Of a stretch of DNA of 64,000 nt, positions 25,066-33,104 are shown in pieces. A model generated the notes under the pieces. It did no database searches. It had not been told where the DNA came from and saw only the letters and a list, made by a program, of their open reading frames with translations. Positions within the stretch are counted from its first letter, which is position 1. Each line of letters begins with the position of its first letter. The DNA lies in assembly GCA_012103325.1 (NCBI GenBank), contig WLWY01000018.1:1-64000 (forward strand). The letters run 5' to 3'. Source of the stretch: Alphaproteobacteria bacterium (lineage in GTDB: Bacteria; Pseudomonadota; Alphaproteobacteria; UBA8366; GCA-2717185). A program made the position numbers and the translations under genes.

Positions 25066-26832
25066 ATGAGCAATCGCCCGCCCTTTCCCGATCCCGAAGA
25101 CAGCGCCACCGCCTTGCGGCGGGCAGCGCGGCTACGGGAAACCGGCGATGCGGCAGGGGCGGCAACCGTTTACCAGACACTCGTCAAGACCCTTCCCCGC
25201 GAGGCGAGGCTTTGGGCAATGCTGGGCGATGCGCTGCGCGATGCCGGCGATCCCATAGCGGGTGCGGACGCGTTGGAGACCGCGTCCATGCTGGCACCCG
25301 ACGACGATGCCATTGCCGTGGAGTGGGCCCTCGCGCTGCTCGAATCCGATCGTGCGGAGGACGCCTTGCGCCTATTGTCTGCGCGGCAAAACGCCTTGAA
25401 CGGATCGGAAAGAGCGCAGGCGGTCTTTGCGGACGCCTATCGCACCCTGGGCCGCCCCGAAGAGGCGATCGGCCACTACCGGAAGGTGCTGACGCTTGCA
25501 CCACGTAACAACAGTGCGCGAATCAGCCTCGGCATTTGCCTGCAGCAAACGAACGATCTCGACGCGGCGATCGAGATCTATCGGGCTGCGGTGCAGCAGG
25601 ATCCGGATGCGGCCGACGCCCTTACCAATCTCGGGCTGGCGCTTGCGGCAAACGGCGAGGACGGTGACGCACAGACAGCACTCGAACGCGCGGTCGCACT
25701 TGATGGGAAAGACCCGGCGAAGCACTGCAATCTCGGTGTTTTCTTGCAAAACCGTGGGGATATAGAGGCAGCGGCCTCATGCTTTGAACGCGCCATCGCC
25801 GCCGCCCCTGACGATGCGACAGCCTGGAGCAATCTTGGCAACGTCCGTCAGGACGAGTTGCGCCTGGACGAAGCCCGCGCCGCCCATGACCGCGCCGTCT
25901 CCCTCGCACCGGACAACGCCGACCTGCATTGGAACCGCGCGATGACGCTGTTGCTGTCGGGTGATTTCACCGTCGGTTTTGAAGAATACGAATGGCGTGC
26001 GCAAACCGCCAACCACGCGCCGCCGCAGCACGAGTCGCCATTATGGGATGGCAGCGACCCGAACGGACGACGCTTGCTGCTGATCGCCGAGCAGGGCTTC
26101 GGCGATGCGATCCAGTTCATTCGCTACGCGCCTCTGCTCCGCCGCCGCGGCGCAGAAATCGTACTGCAATGCCACTCCAAGCTTACGGCATTGTTCGCGA
26201 CCCTGGATGGCGATCCCACGATTGTTGAAACCGGTTCGCCACCGCCACCTGTCGATGCGCATGTCCCGCTGATGAGCCTGCCGCACCTGCTCGAAACGAC
26301 TCTGGATACCGTGCCAGCCGATATCCCCTATCTGCGGCTACCGCCCGACATTAAGCCACCACCTAGGCCGGATCGCCGCCACCGCATCGGGCTATGCTGG
26401 ACGGGCAATCCGGACCATCCCGACAATCCGCACCGGTCCTGCCCGGTCGAGGCCTTCGATCCGGTGCTCGCTCGTGGCGACATCGATTGGCGCAGCCTTC
26501 AATTCGGCGCCGCCGCGGCCGATGCATCGGGCCGCATCGCCGACGACGCCACCTGGACGGCCTGTCTCGACGGTTTCGCCAACACGGCGGCGGCACTGCA
26601 ATCGCTCGACCTCGTGATCACTGTGGATACAGCGACAGCGCACCTTGCCGGCGCCCTGGGCCGGCCGGTTTGGCTGATGCTAAAATATGCGCCGGACTGG
26701 CGCTGGATGACCGGACGCGACGACAGCCCCTGGTACCCAACGATGCGGCTGTTCCGCCAACAGACCGCCGGTGACTGGACCGATGTCATCGCCCGTATCG
26801 AAACCTCGCTTCAAACATGGATGGATACCTGA
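25066..26832 (+). CDS. TPR protein with C-terminal glycosyltransferase-9-like domain
   Basis: 588-residue protein. About ten tetratricopeptide repeats (residues about 10-330, for example AWSNLGNVRQDELRLDEARA) are followed by a GT9/heptosyltransferase-like domain. That domain includes AEQGFGDAIQFIRYAPLLRR, IGLCWTGNPDHPDNPHRSCP and VITVDTATAHLAGALGRPVW, the last being the nucleotide-sugar-site region. Proteins of this design in alphaproteobacteria are suspected protein or polysaccharide glycosyltransferases. ATG 25066 is chosen; earlier in-frame codons run into the tRNA gene. The stop overlaps the DedA start by one base (TGATG). Confidence 0.85.
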   Translation: MSNRPPFPDPEDSATALRRAARLRETGDAAGAATVYQTLVKTLPREARLWAMLGDALRDAGDPIAGADALETASMLAPDDDAIAVEWALALLESDRAEDALRLLSARQNALNGSERAQAVFADAYRTLGRPEEAIGHYRKVLTLAPRNNSARISLGICLQQTNDLDAAIEIYRAAVQQDPDAADALTNLGLALAANGEDGDAQTALERAVALDGKDPAKHCNLGVFLQNRGDIEAAASCFERAIAAAPDDATAWSNLGNVRQDELRLDEARAAHDRAVSLAPDNADLHWNRAMTLLLSGDFTVGFEEYEWRAQTANHAPPQHESPLWDGSDPNGRRLLLIAEQGFGDAIQFIRYAPLLRRRGAEIVLQCHSKLTALFATLDGDPTIVETGSPPPPVDAHVPLMSLPHLLETTLDTVPADIPYLRLPPDIKPPPRPDRRHRIGLCWTGNPDHPDNPHRSCPVEAFDPVLARGDIDWRSLQFGAAAADASGRIADDATWTACLDGFANTAAALQSLDLVITVDTATAHLAGALGRPVWLMLKYAPDWRWMTGRDDSPWYPTMRLFRQQTAGDWTDVIARIETSLQTWMDT

Positions 26833-27413
26833 TGCTGCGACGCCTCTACGACTGGACAATGGGATTGGCCGCGCATCGCCACGCGACAGCCTGGCTTGCC
26901 GTAATCGCGTTTCTGGAAAGCTCCGTCTTTCCGATTCCGCCAGACATTCTGATCATCCCGATGGTTCTCGCCGCGCCGACGCGCGCATGGCGGGTCGTTG
27001 CGATTGCAACCGTTGCCTCGGTCCTGGGCGGCATGGCCGGATACGCGATCGGGCTCTTTCTGTTCGAGACGGTCGGCCGCACCATCATCGAATTCTACGG
27101 TTACCTGGACAAGTTCGCCCGGTTCCAGGACTGGTATCGGGAATGGGGTGGATGGATCGTCTTCGCCGGCGGGTTCAGCCCCATCCCCTATAAGGTCATC
27201 ACGATTGCCAGCGGATCGGTGCAGCTCGACCTCTGGACCTTTATTACCGTGTCGATCATCAGCCGGGGCGGCCGTTTTCTGCTGGTTGCCGTGTTGTTGT
27301 GGAAGTTCGGCGTACCAATCCGCGCCTTCATCGAACGATGGCTCGGCCCGCTTACCTTTCTGTTCGTGGTTCTCTTGGTGCTCGGCTTTGTCGTGCTTAA
27401 ATATCTGGCATAG
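26832..27413 (+). CDS. DedA-family membrane protein
   Basis: 193-residue inner-membrane protein of the DedA/SNARE-associated superfamily, which includes undecaprenyl-phosphate or phosphatidylethanolamine flippases. Family marks are FLESSVFPIPPDILIIPMVL (the E and the PxP re-entrant motif), GGMAGYAIG and the FSPIPYKVITIASG loop with a conserved proline. ATG 26832 overlaps the previous stop by one base; an alternative ATG 26817 would overlap further. It heads DedA-DsbB-COQ7, all in one direction. Confidence 0.85.
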   Translation: MLRRLYDWTMGLAAHRHATAWLAVIAFLESSVFPIPPDILIIPMVLAAPTRAWRVVAIATVASVLGGMAGYAIGLFLFETVGRTIIEFYGYLDKFARFQDWYREWGGWIVFAGGFSPIPYKVITIASGSVQLDLWTFITVSIISRGGRFLLVAVLLWKFGVPIRAFIERWLGPLTFLFVVLLVLGFVVLKYLA

Positions 27414-27425
27414 ACAGGCAAACGC

Positions 27426-27914
27426 ATGATCGACCGACCCATCACGATACCGCTCGGGCTACTGTTGATAAGCATCGCCGTCCTGGGCAGCGCCTACGCG
27501 TTTCAACATATCGGCGGATTGCAGCCCTGCACCCTGTGCCTCTATCAGCGCTGGCCCTGGTGGGTCGCAGGCGGGTTATCGGTGCTCGCGCTGACTCTGA
27601 TCCGAGAACGCCGCTTCACCCGTGCCCTTTCCGCGCTTGGCGCCCTTTCCGTTTTGATTGGCATGGGAATCGCCGTCTACCATGCCGGCGTCGAACAGCA
27701 TTGGTGGGCCGGCCCAACGGCATGCAGCGGCGCGGCAGCGCCAAAAACGCTGGAGGCGTTGCGTGCACAGATTTTCGCCGCCCCCGTCGTGCGTTGCGAC
27801 GACATTCCATGGTCGCTGTTCGGCATTTCAATGGCAGGCTATAATGCGCTGATCTCCTTGGCGACAGGGCTCGCCATTTTGTGGCTGTTAAGACGGAATA
27901 CGCGATCGGCATGA
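27426..27914 (+). CDS. dsbB: Disulfide bond formation protein B
   Basis: Inner-membrane quinone-dependent oxidase that re-oxidises DsbA. The 162-residue protein has four transmembrane helices and both redox pairs: Cys35-x-x-Cys38 (QPCTLCLYQRWPWW) in the first periplasmic loop, and Cys100/Cys124 (ACSGAAAP, VVRCDDIPWSLFGIS) in the second. The stop overlaps the COQ7 start (ATGA). It follows DedA by 12 nt. The link to ubiquinone through the next gene makes sense, since DsbB passes electrons to quinone. Confidence 0.95.
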   Translation: MIDRPITIPLGLLLISIAVLGSAYAFQHIGGLQPCTLCLYQRWPWWVAGGLSVLALTLIRERRFTRALSALGALSVLIGMGIAVYHAGVEQHWWAGPTACSGAAAPKTLEALRAQIFAAPVVRCDDIPWSLFGISMAGYNALISLATGLAILWLLRRNTRSA

Positions 27915-28471
27915 GCACGAAGCACCCCCACGGTCCTGCCTATCTTCCTGGCGACCCTGTGCCTGCGGAACAAGTCGCACGCATCGTCCGCGTCGACCAA
28001 GCCGGGGAATTCGGTGCGGTCCGCATTTACGCCGGCCAACGCGCCGTGCTGCGACGCGGCCCGGCCGCCGACGCGGTCAAAGAAATGGCAGAACAGGAGC
28101 GAGAGCATCTCGAAACGTTCGACAGACTGATCGCCGAGCGCCGGGTCCGCCCAACGGCTCTTGGCCCGCTTTGGAACGTTGCCGGATATGCGCTGGGCGC
28201 GACGACTGCATTGCTCGGCGAGAAAGCAGCCATGGCCTGTACGGTCGCGGTGGAAGACGTCATCGACGAGCATTATGCCAATCAGTTGGAAACACTCGGC
28301 GACGATGAGCCTGAACTGCGCAAAGTGATCACCGAATTCCGCGAGGACGAATTGGAGCACCACGATACGGCGCTAAAACATGGCGCCGAAGACGCACCCG
28401 GCTACCCGCTGCTCTCGGCGACAGTCAAAGCAAGCTCTCGTCTCGCCATCTGGCTGTCGGAGCGGTTCTAG
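27911..28471 (+). CDS. coq7: Ubiquinone biosynthesis monooxygenase COQ7
   Basis: Diiron hydroxylase that adds a ring hydroxyl late in ubiquinone synthesis (demethoxyubiquinone to demethylubiquinone). The 186-residue protein carries the six diiron ligands in order: Glu33 (DQAGEFGAVRIY), Glu63-x-x-His66 (EQEREHLETF), Glu115 (AVEDVIDEHY) and Glu147-x-x-His150 (DELEHHD). Short COQ7 forms are typical of alphaproteobacteria. The stop TAG at 28469-28471 forms the first bases of palindromic element A. Confidence 0.95.
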   Translation: MSTKHPHGPAYLPGDPVPAEQVARIVRVDQAGEFGAVRIYAGQRAVLRRGPAADAVKEMAEQEREHLETFDRLIAERRVRPTALGPLWNVAGYALGATTALLGEKAAMACTVAVEDVIDEHYANQLETLGDDEPELRKVITEFREDELEHHDTALKHGAEDAPGYPLLSATVKASSRLAIWLSERF

Positions 28472-28531
28472 AGCAGATCGGGGTTTGTTGGAATCGCCTA
28501 TGGCGATCCAACAACCGTGTGAATCTGCTCT
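28470..28531. repeat. Two-stem palindromic element A
   Basis: The outer arms AGAGCAGAT (28470-28478) and ATCTGCTCT (28523-28531) are a perfect 9-bp inverted repeat. The inner hairpin TTGTTGGAATCGCC (28485-28498) pairs with GGCGATCCAACAA (28502-28514) with one bulged A and loop TAT. It lies between convergent coq7 and HNH genes, and its first arm includes the end of the coq7 stop codon. Confidence 0.85.
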
Positions 28532-28543
28532 CAACTATTAAAA

Positions 28544-28607
28544 TAGAACGGATTCACAAGCATATCCAAACCCATGTAATGGGTTCATCTAAACTTGATC
28601 CGTTCTA
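28544..28607. repeat. Two-stem palindromic element B
   Basis: The outer arms TAGAACGGAT (28544-28553) and ATCCGTTCTA (28598-28607) form a perfect 10-bp inverted repeat. The inner stem AACCCAT (28569-28575) pairs with ATGGGTT (28579-28585), loop GTA. The right arm supplies the TAG stop of the HNH gene. It has the same design as element A (GATTC inside the outer arm, inner hairpin, GATC) with different stem sequences. Confidence 0.85.
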
Positions 28608-29168
28608 AATCGGATCCAGTTCCGTATCCCAGTAGAGGAAGTCACGCCAGCTTTCGTGCAGGAAATTGGGCGGGAACTGACGGCCGTTCTCCTGCAGCTG
28701 GAATGAAGTCGGCCGCGCCGGCATCCGTTTCGGGCGCATTCCGGCTTGTCTCGGCATCCGGCCCCCCTTACGCAGATTACATGGCACGCAGGCCGCTACG
28801 ACATTCTCCCATGTGGTCCGGCCGCCGCGCGAGCGCGGGATTACGTGATCGAAGGTCAGTTCATGCGATGGCAACGCAGCGCCGCAATATTGGCACGCGA
28901 AGCGATCGCGCAGAAAAACGTTGAACCGCGTAAAGGCCGGCATCCGCAGTGCGGCCACATATTCTTTTAGCGAAATGACGCTCGGCAAACGCAGCGCGAA
29001 GGACGGAGAGTGGATGACCTGCTCGTACTCGGAAACGACATTCACACGGTCGGTCACGACCGCCTTGACCGTGTCATGCCACGACCAGAGCGACAGCGGA
29101 AAATAGCTGAGCGGCCGAAAATCGGCGTTCAGCACGAGAGCGGGCCATTCGTTGATTGCGACGGGCAT
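28605..29168 (-). CDS. HNH endonuclease-domain protein
   Basis: 187-residue protein with a C-terminal HNH domain: CQYCG zinc pair, TFDHVIPRSRGGRTTWENVV (catalytic His and Asn), then CVPCN. The N-terminal part (PALVLNADFRPLSYFPLSLW) is the conserved lead of a widespread single-gene HNH family in alphaproteobacteria, so this looks like a housekeeping nuclease and not a homing enzyme. The stop TAG is part of palindromic element B. A DNA-repair or restriction-like role is possible, but the natural substrate is unknown. Confidence 0.88.
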   Translation of the reverse strand: MPVAINEWPALVLNADFRPLSYFPLSLWSWHDTVKAVVTDRVNVVSEYEQVIHSPSFALRLPSVISLKEYVAALRMPAFTRFNVFLRDRFACQYCGAALPSHELTFDHVIPRSRGGRTTWENVVAACVPCNLRKGGRMPRQAGMRPKRMPARPTSFQLQENGRQFPPNFLHESWRDFLYWDTELDPI

Positions 29169-29269
29169 ACCTTGCTTCCAACCTCAATATGGCAAATTGA
29201 TATCCGAAATGACGAACGAACACAAGATGTTGTGGTTATTTCGGTAAAATCTTCACGCGCTTGCCATTT

Positions 29270-29890
29270 TCAGAGCGACGCGCTGGCATGCAGGACGGGC
29301 TTGTAGCCGGCGCGTAGCACGGCCACGCTCGACGGCGGCGTCAATACGGTTACATCGGATGCCGATCGCGTGATCGGGGCATCGTAGCCCCGCCAGGACC
29401 AACGCCTAAGCCCATCTGCCTGTACGAGATGCGGGACACCATCGACCTCGATAAACGTACCCGGGGGCAAATCGTCGAGCGCCGCCGTCCAGCGCTGTTG
29501 CAGCCGTGTTTTCGGATCGATCCGCTCCGCGTGCAGGCAGACATCCATCTCCGGTGCCCGCGGCGGCATGGAAAGGCCCTTTGCCTCACTCCATGCAGCC
29601 TGCCAGCGCCGGAAATCGGCGTAGCGGCATTGGTAACAGGGCCGGTGACCGGCGGCGATCGCCACCGCCTCGTCGAAGAAAAACAGTTCGGTCCAGCGCC
29701 GCGGCGTCATCACCTCGCGATGCCGCCCCTTGAACTCAAGCAAACAGATCAGCCATGCCTTGAGGACCCAGCGCCGCCGGCCCAGCTGTTTGTGCTCGTC
29801 ATGCAGCACGCCACGATTGCCGGTGAACAGACCGCGTTCCGGGATCGCGACGATCTCTCCGAAGGGCGTGACCCGGTTCTGTAACGGCAT
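29270..29890 (-). CDS. Conserved hypothetical protein with CYQCR motif
   Basis: 206 residues. It belongs to a conserved alphaproteobacterial family of unknown function that I recognise by pattern: MPLQNRVTPFGEIVAIPERG at the start, KAWLICLLEFKGRHREVM, the TELFFFDEAVAIAAGHRPCY segment running into QCR, and DVCLHAERID. The two cysteines of the CYQCR site could bind a metal or the site may be redox active. The ATG at 29890 overlaps the upstream esterase stop (TGATG), so the two are probably co-translated. No function can be claimed. Confidence 0.83.
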   Translation of the reverse strand: MPLQNRVTPFGEIVAIPERGLFTGNRGVLHDEHKQLGRRRWVLKAWLICLLEFKGRHREVMTPRRWTELFFFDEAVAIAAGHRPCYQCRYADFRRWQAAWSEAKGLSMPPRAPEMDVCLHAERIDPKTRLQQRWTAALDDLPPGTFIEVDGVPHLVQADGLRRWSWRGYDAPITRSASDVTVLTPPSSVAVLRAGYKPVLHASASL

Positions 29891-30552
29891 CAGTCGGCGA
29901 ACGCGGCCTTGAGAAACCCGCCGCCATGCTGCAGACCGCGCGGATCGATGCCGTGACCGAGACCGGGACAGGCGAGCGTCTGCACAGTGAAGTCCGCGGC
30001 CTCCAGCCCCTGCTCCGCCTGTGCCATCGACTCGAACGGCACCAGATCGTCCATCTCCCCGTGGATCAGCAATACCGGAGGCTTCGATACCGCTTCCTCG
30101 GGAAGGCGCTCCGGCGCAATCAAGCGGCCGGAATAGCCGACGACAGCGGCGACCGACGGTTCCCGGCGCGGCGCGACATAGAGGCTCATCATCGTGCCCT
30201 GGCTGAATCCGACAAGTGCCAGCTTGTCCGCACCAAGACCCGCCCGCTCCAACTCTTGATCGATGAACGCATTCAGTGCCGGCGCTACCGCCTGAACCGC
30301 AGCGAGTACGACCGTCGGCGTCCGATCTTGCACGCTGAACCATTGATAGCCCATCGGCGACATGTCGCAAGGGAACGGCGCATTTGGCGCGGCGAAGGCG
30401 GCATCGGGCAGGATCTCGCCCCAGTGCGGTGCCAGACCAATCAGATCGGCACCGTCCGCGCCCAATCCGTGCAGCAAGATCACCAACTGCTTCGGGTCGC
30501 CACCGGAGGCCGGCGCCTGGCGCGGGCCGTCGAGTTCCATGAAGTTTGCCAT
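29890..30552 (-). CDS. Alpha/beta-hydrolase, phospholipase/carboxylesterase family
   Basis: Predicted serine hydrolase of 220 residues, of the group that includes bacterial carboxylesterase II and acyl-protein-thioesterase relatives. The triad is visible: Ser117 in GFSQG, Asp in IHGEMDDLVPF and His in GLGHGID. The oxyanion region is ILLHGLGADG. No signal peptide, so cytoplasmic. It overlaps the downstream CYQCR gene and follows the AlkA-type gene by 26 nt on the same strand. The substrate is unknown. Confidence 0.88.
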   Translation of the reverse strand: MANFMELDGPRQAPASGGDPKQLVILLHGLGADGADLIGLAPHWGEILPDAAFAAPNAPFPCDMSPMGYQWFSVQDRTPTVVLAAVQAVAPALNAFIDQELERAGLGADKLALVGFSQGTMMSLYVAPRREPSVAAVVGYSGRLIAPERLPEEAVSKPPVLLIHGEMDDLVPFESMAQAEQGLEAADFTVQTLACPGLGHGIDPRGLQHGGGFLKAAFAD

Positions 30553-30578
30553 CGAATACTCTCCCTGTACGGCAGCCG

Positions 30579-31196
30579 TTACAGCGCCGCCTTCTTATAC
30601 ATATGCCACATCAGCAGCGCTGCGGCACCACGGTGCGGCCGCCAGTCTTCGGCCAGCTTATCCATCGTTGCCCGATCAGGCCGCTCCTCCAAACCCTTCA
30701 GCCGCTGAACCGCCACCTGCACCGCCAGATCGTCGGCGGGCCATATATCTTCCCGGCCCAGCGCGAATAACAGGTAGATGTCCGCGCTCCAGCGGCCGAG
30801 CCCCTTGCGGGCGACGATTTGTTGAAGCGCAGTTTCGTCATCCAGCGACGGCAGCCCATCCGGGTCGAACCGCGCTTCCTGAATATCCAGCGCCAGCAAA
30901 CGACCATATTCGATTTTGCGGCGGCTGAAACCGACACCCCGCAACGCCTCGTCATCCAGCGCGAGAAACGAGTCCGTCGTCAGCGGGTCCGCCGCTTCCG
31001 CTAGACGCCCACGGATCGCCGCCGCGGACTGAACGGAAACCTGCTGGCCGATAATGATGTTCAGCAGGGTCGCGAAGCCCGGCGCACGGACACGCGGTTC
31101 CGGATAACCGACCTCGGCAACCATACGGGCGATATCCCCATCGCGTTCAGCGAGAGTATCAAGGGCAGAAGCGATGGATTTCGGAGTCGTGACCAT
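30579..31196 (-). CDS. DNA-3-methyladenine glycosylase II-type (AlkA family)
   Basis: Helix-hairpin-helix DNA glycosylase of 205 residues that removes alkylated purines in base-excision repair. FATLLNIIIGQQVSVQSAAA is the usual first conserved block. The HhH motif and catalytic Asp lie in KGLGRWSADIYLLFALGRED followed by IWPADDLAV (second Asp about residue 156). The N-terminal AlkA domain of the enterobacterial enzyme is absent, as in the short alphaproteobacterial form. It is divergent from gluQ by 41 nt. Confidence 0.9.
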   Translation of the reverse strand: MVTTPKSIASALDTLAERDGDIARMVAEVGYPEPRVRAPGFATLLNIIIGQQVSVQSAAAIRGRLAEAADPLTTDSFLALDDEALRGVGFSRRKIEYGRLLALDIQEARFDPDGLPSLDDETALQQIVARKGLGRWSADIYLLFALGREDIWPADDLAVQVAVQRLKGLEERPDRATMDKLAEDWRPHRGAAALLMWHMYKKAAL

Positions 31197-31237
31197 GGTG
31201 ATTGACTTAGCCGCTCACGCGCGATACCGCCAGTACG

Positions 31238-32107
31238 ATGTCGCAAGAAAGACCCAATAAGCTCGTGACCCGCTTCGCGCCGAGCCCCAGCGGACGGCTG
31301 CATATCGGTCACGCTTTCAGCGCCTTGTTCGCGGTCGAGGCAAGCGGTGTGGAGGGGCGGTTTCTGCTGCGCATCGAAGATATCGATCGGGGCCGCTGCC
31401 GTCCTGAGTTTGAGGATGGCATTTTTGAAGACCTGGCGTGGCTCGGCTTGACATGGGAAATGCCGGTATGGCGGCAGTCTGATCATATGACAGACTATGC
31501 GTCAGCGCTCGGCCGACTCGACCAGGACGGCTTGTTGTTCCCCTGCTTCTGCACACGTAAAGACCTGCAACAAGAAGCCAGGAACGCCATGAGAGCGCCG
31601 CATGGTCCCGATGGTCCGATTTATCCGGGCACGTGCCGCCATATTTCGCGCGGAGAGTCGGAGGACCGCAAATCGGCGGGCGAACCTTATGCCCTGCGCC
31701 TCAACATGATCGAAGCCGCCAAGCGCGTCGGTGCTCTCCGCTTTCACGACCGTGGCAAAGGTAGTGTTGAAGTCGACCCGGCCAGTTGCGGCGATGTGGT
31801 GTTGGCACGCAAGGACATCGCGACCAGTTACCACCTGGCCGTTACTCTGGACGATGCCGCGCAGGGTGTGACCTTGGTGACACGTGGCGAAGATTTGCTG
31901 CACGCGACCCATGTGCATCGTGTCCTACAGGCCTTGCTCGATTTACCGGTACCGGACTATCACCATCACAGCCTGTTGCGCGATCCGTCGGGCCGCCGCT
32001 ACGCCAAACGCGACCGCGCCGAAACGATCCAGGCGCTCCGCGACGCCGGCCACACGCCCGACGCCGTGCGGGCGATGACAACGGCAAATCTGCAAGAAGG
32101 ACTCTAG
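31238..32107 (+). CDS. gluQ: Glutamyl-Q tRNA(Asp) synthetase
   Basis: Truncated glutamyl-tRNA-synthetase paralogue (289 residues) that attaches glutamate to queuosine in the anticodon of tRNA-Asp. It has the catalytic domain only. The HIGH signature appears as SGRLHIGHAF. The zinc site is CFC (PCFCTRKDL) with Y...C in YPGTCRH. A KMSKS-like segment is replaced by RYAKRDR, as in the family. It ends 2 nt before the alpha/beta hydrolase start. Confidence 0.94.
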   Translation: MSQERPNKLVTRFAPSPSGRLHIGHAFSALFAVEASGVEGRFLLRIEDIDRGRCRPEFEDGIFEDLAWLGLTWEMPVWRQSDHMTDYASALGRLDQDGLLFPCFCTRKDLQQEARNAMRAPHGPDGPIYPGTCRHISRGESEDRKSAGEPYALRLNMIEAAKRVGALRFHDRGKGSVEVDPASCGDVVLARKDIATSYHLAVTLDDAAQGVTLVTRGEDLLHATHVHRVLQALLDLPVPDYHHHSLLRDPSGRRYAKRDRAETIQALRDAGHTPDAVRAMTTANLQEGL

Positions 32108-32109
32108 CG

Positions 32110-32997
32110 ATGAATATACAGACTGTTACCGCCGGCGTGCTTGAAATTGCCTATGTGGAATACGGGCCAGCGGATGGCTGGCCCTGCATCATGGTACACG
32201 GCTTTCCATACGACGTGCATGCCTATGCTGAATGCGCCCCGACCTTGGCCGACGCCGGGGGGCGGGTCATCGTCCCCTATATGCGCGGTTATGGGCCGAC
32301 CCGCTTCCTATCGAACGACACGCCCCGTTCCGGCGAGCAGGCGGCGTTTGGTGCCGATTTCATTGCACTGATGGATGCGCTTGGAATCGAAAAAGCCATC
32401 GTTGGCGGTTACGATTGGGGCGGCCGCGCGGCGTGCGTAGCGACGGCGCTGTGGCCGGAACGCGTCACGGCCTTGGTCTCCGGCAACTCCTACAACATCC
32501 AGAACATCGCACGGTCCCTGGAACCTGCGCCAGCTGCGAAGGAAGCTGCGTATTGGTATCAGTACTATTTCCATTCCGAGCGCGGCCGGCGCGGCCTTAC
32601 TAAGGACCGGCGCGACGTCACCCGAACGCTTTGGCGCATGTGGTCACCGACCTGGGAATTCGACGATGCCACCTTCGAACAAACGGCCGAGGCGTTCGAC
32701 AATCCGGACTTCGTCGACGTCGTCATTCATTCCTACCGGCATCGCTACGGGCTGGTTCCGGGCGACCCAGCCGTCGCACATATTGAAACGCGCCTCACAG
32801 CCCAGCCACCGATTACCGTGCCGACCATCACAATAGATGGGAACGCGGACGGTGTCGGCGGGGACACGGCGCATCACGCCAAACGGTTTATCGGACCGCA
32901 TGAGCACAGAATATTCGAAGAGGCCGGACACAACCTGCCACAGGAACGGCCAGAAGCGTGGGCTCAAGCCGTGTTGGATGCACGGCAGATGGGTTAG
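32110..32997 (+). CDS. Alpha/beta-hydrolase, epoxide hydrolase/dehalogenase-like
   Basis: 295-residue hydrolase whose nucleophile is Asp102 in GGYDWGGRAA, the pattern of epoxide hydrolases and haloalkane dehalogenases and not of serine esterases. The HGFP segment (30-33) forms the oxyanion hole. The late EEAGHNLPQERPEAW supplies His. The Trp/Tyr-rich lid (YWYQYYFHSERGRRGL) is typical. AAGGA lies 8 nt upstream of the ATG. Its natural substrate cannot be read; expression with gluQ is likely from the 2-nt gap. Confidence 0.87.
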   Translation: MNIQTVTAGVLEIAYVEYGPADGWPCIMVHGFPYDVHAYAECAPTLADAGGRVIVPYMRGYGPTRFLSNDTPRSGEQAAFGADFIALMDALGIEKAIVGGYDWGGRAACVATALWPERVTALVSGNSYNIQNIARSLEPAPAAKEAAYWYQYYFHSERGRRGLTKDRRDVTRTLWRMWSPTWEFDDATFEQTAEAFDNPDFVDVVIHSYRHRYGLVPGDPAVAHIETRLTAQPPITVPTITIDGNADGVGGDTAHHAKRFIGPHEHRIFEEAGHNLPQERPEAWAQAVLDARQMG

Positions 32998-33104
32998 GAC
33001 ACCAAGTTAGGATCGAATAACGTGGATTTTTGACTATGGGTATTGGGCAATGCGGCCCTCGCAACCAGATGAAGAAATAGAGCTTACAAAACGGGAGAAA
33101 AGCG

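Noticed and set aside
26817..26834. Earlier ATG (26817) as the DedA start
   Set aside because: It would overlap the upstream gene further; ATG 26832 gives the usual one-base stop/start overlap and a normal N-terminus.
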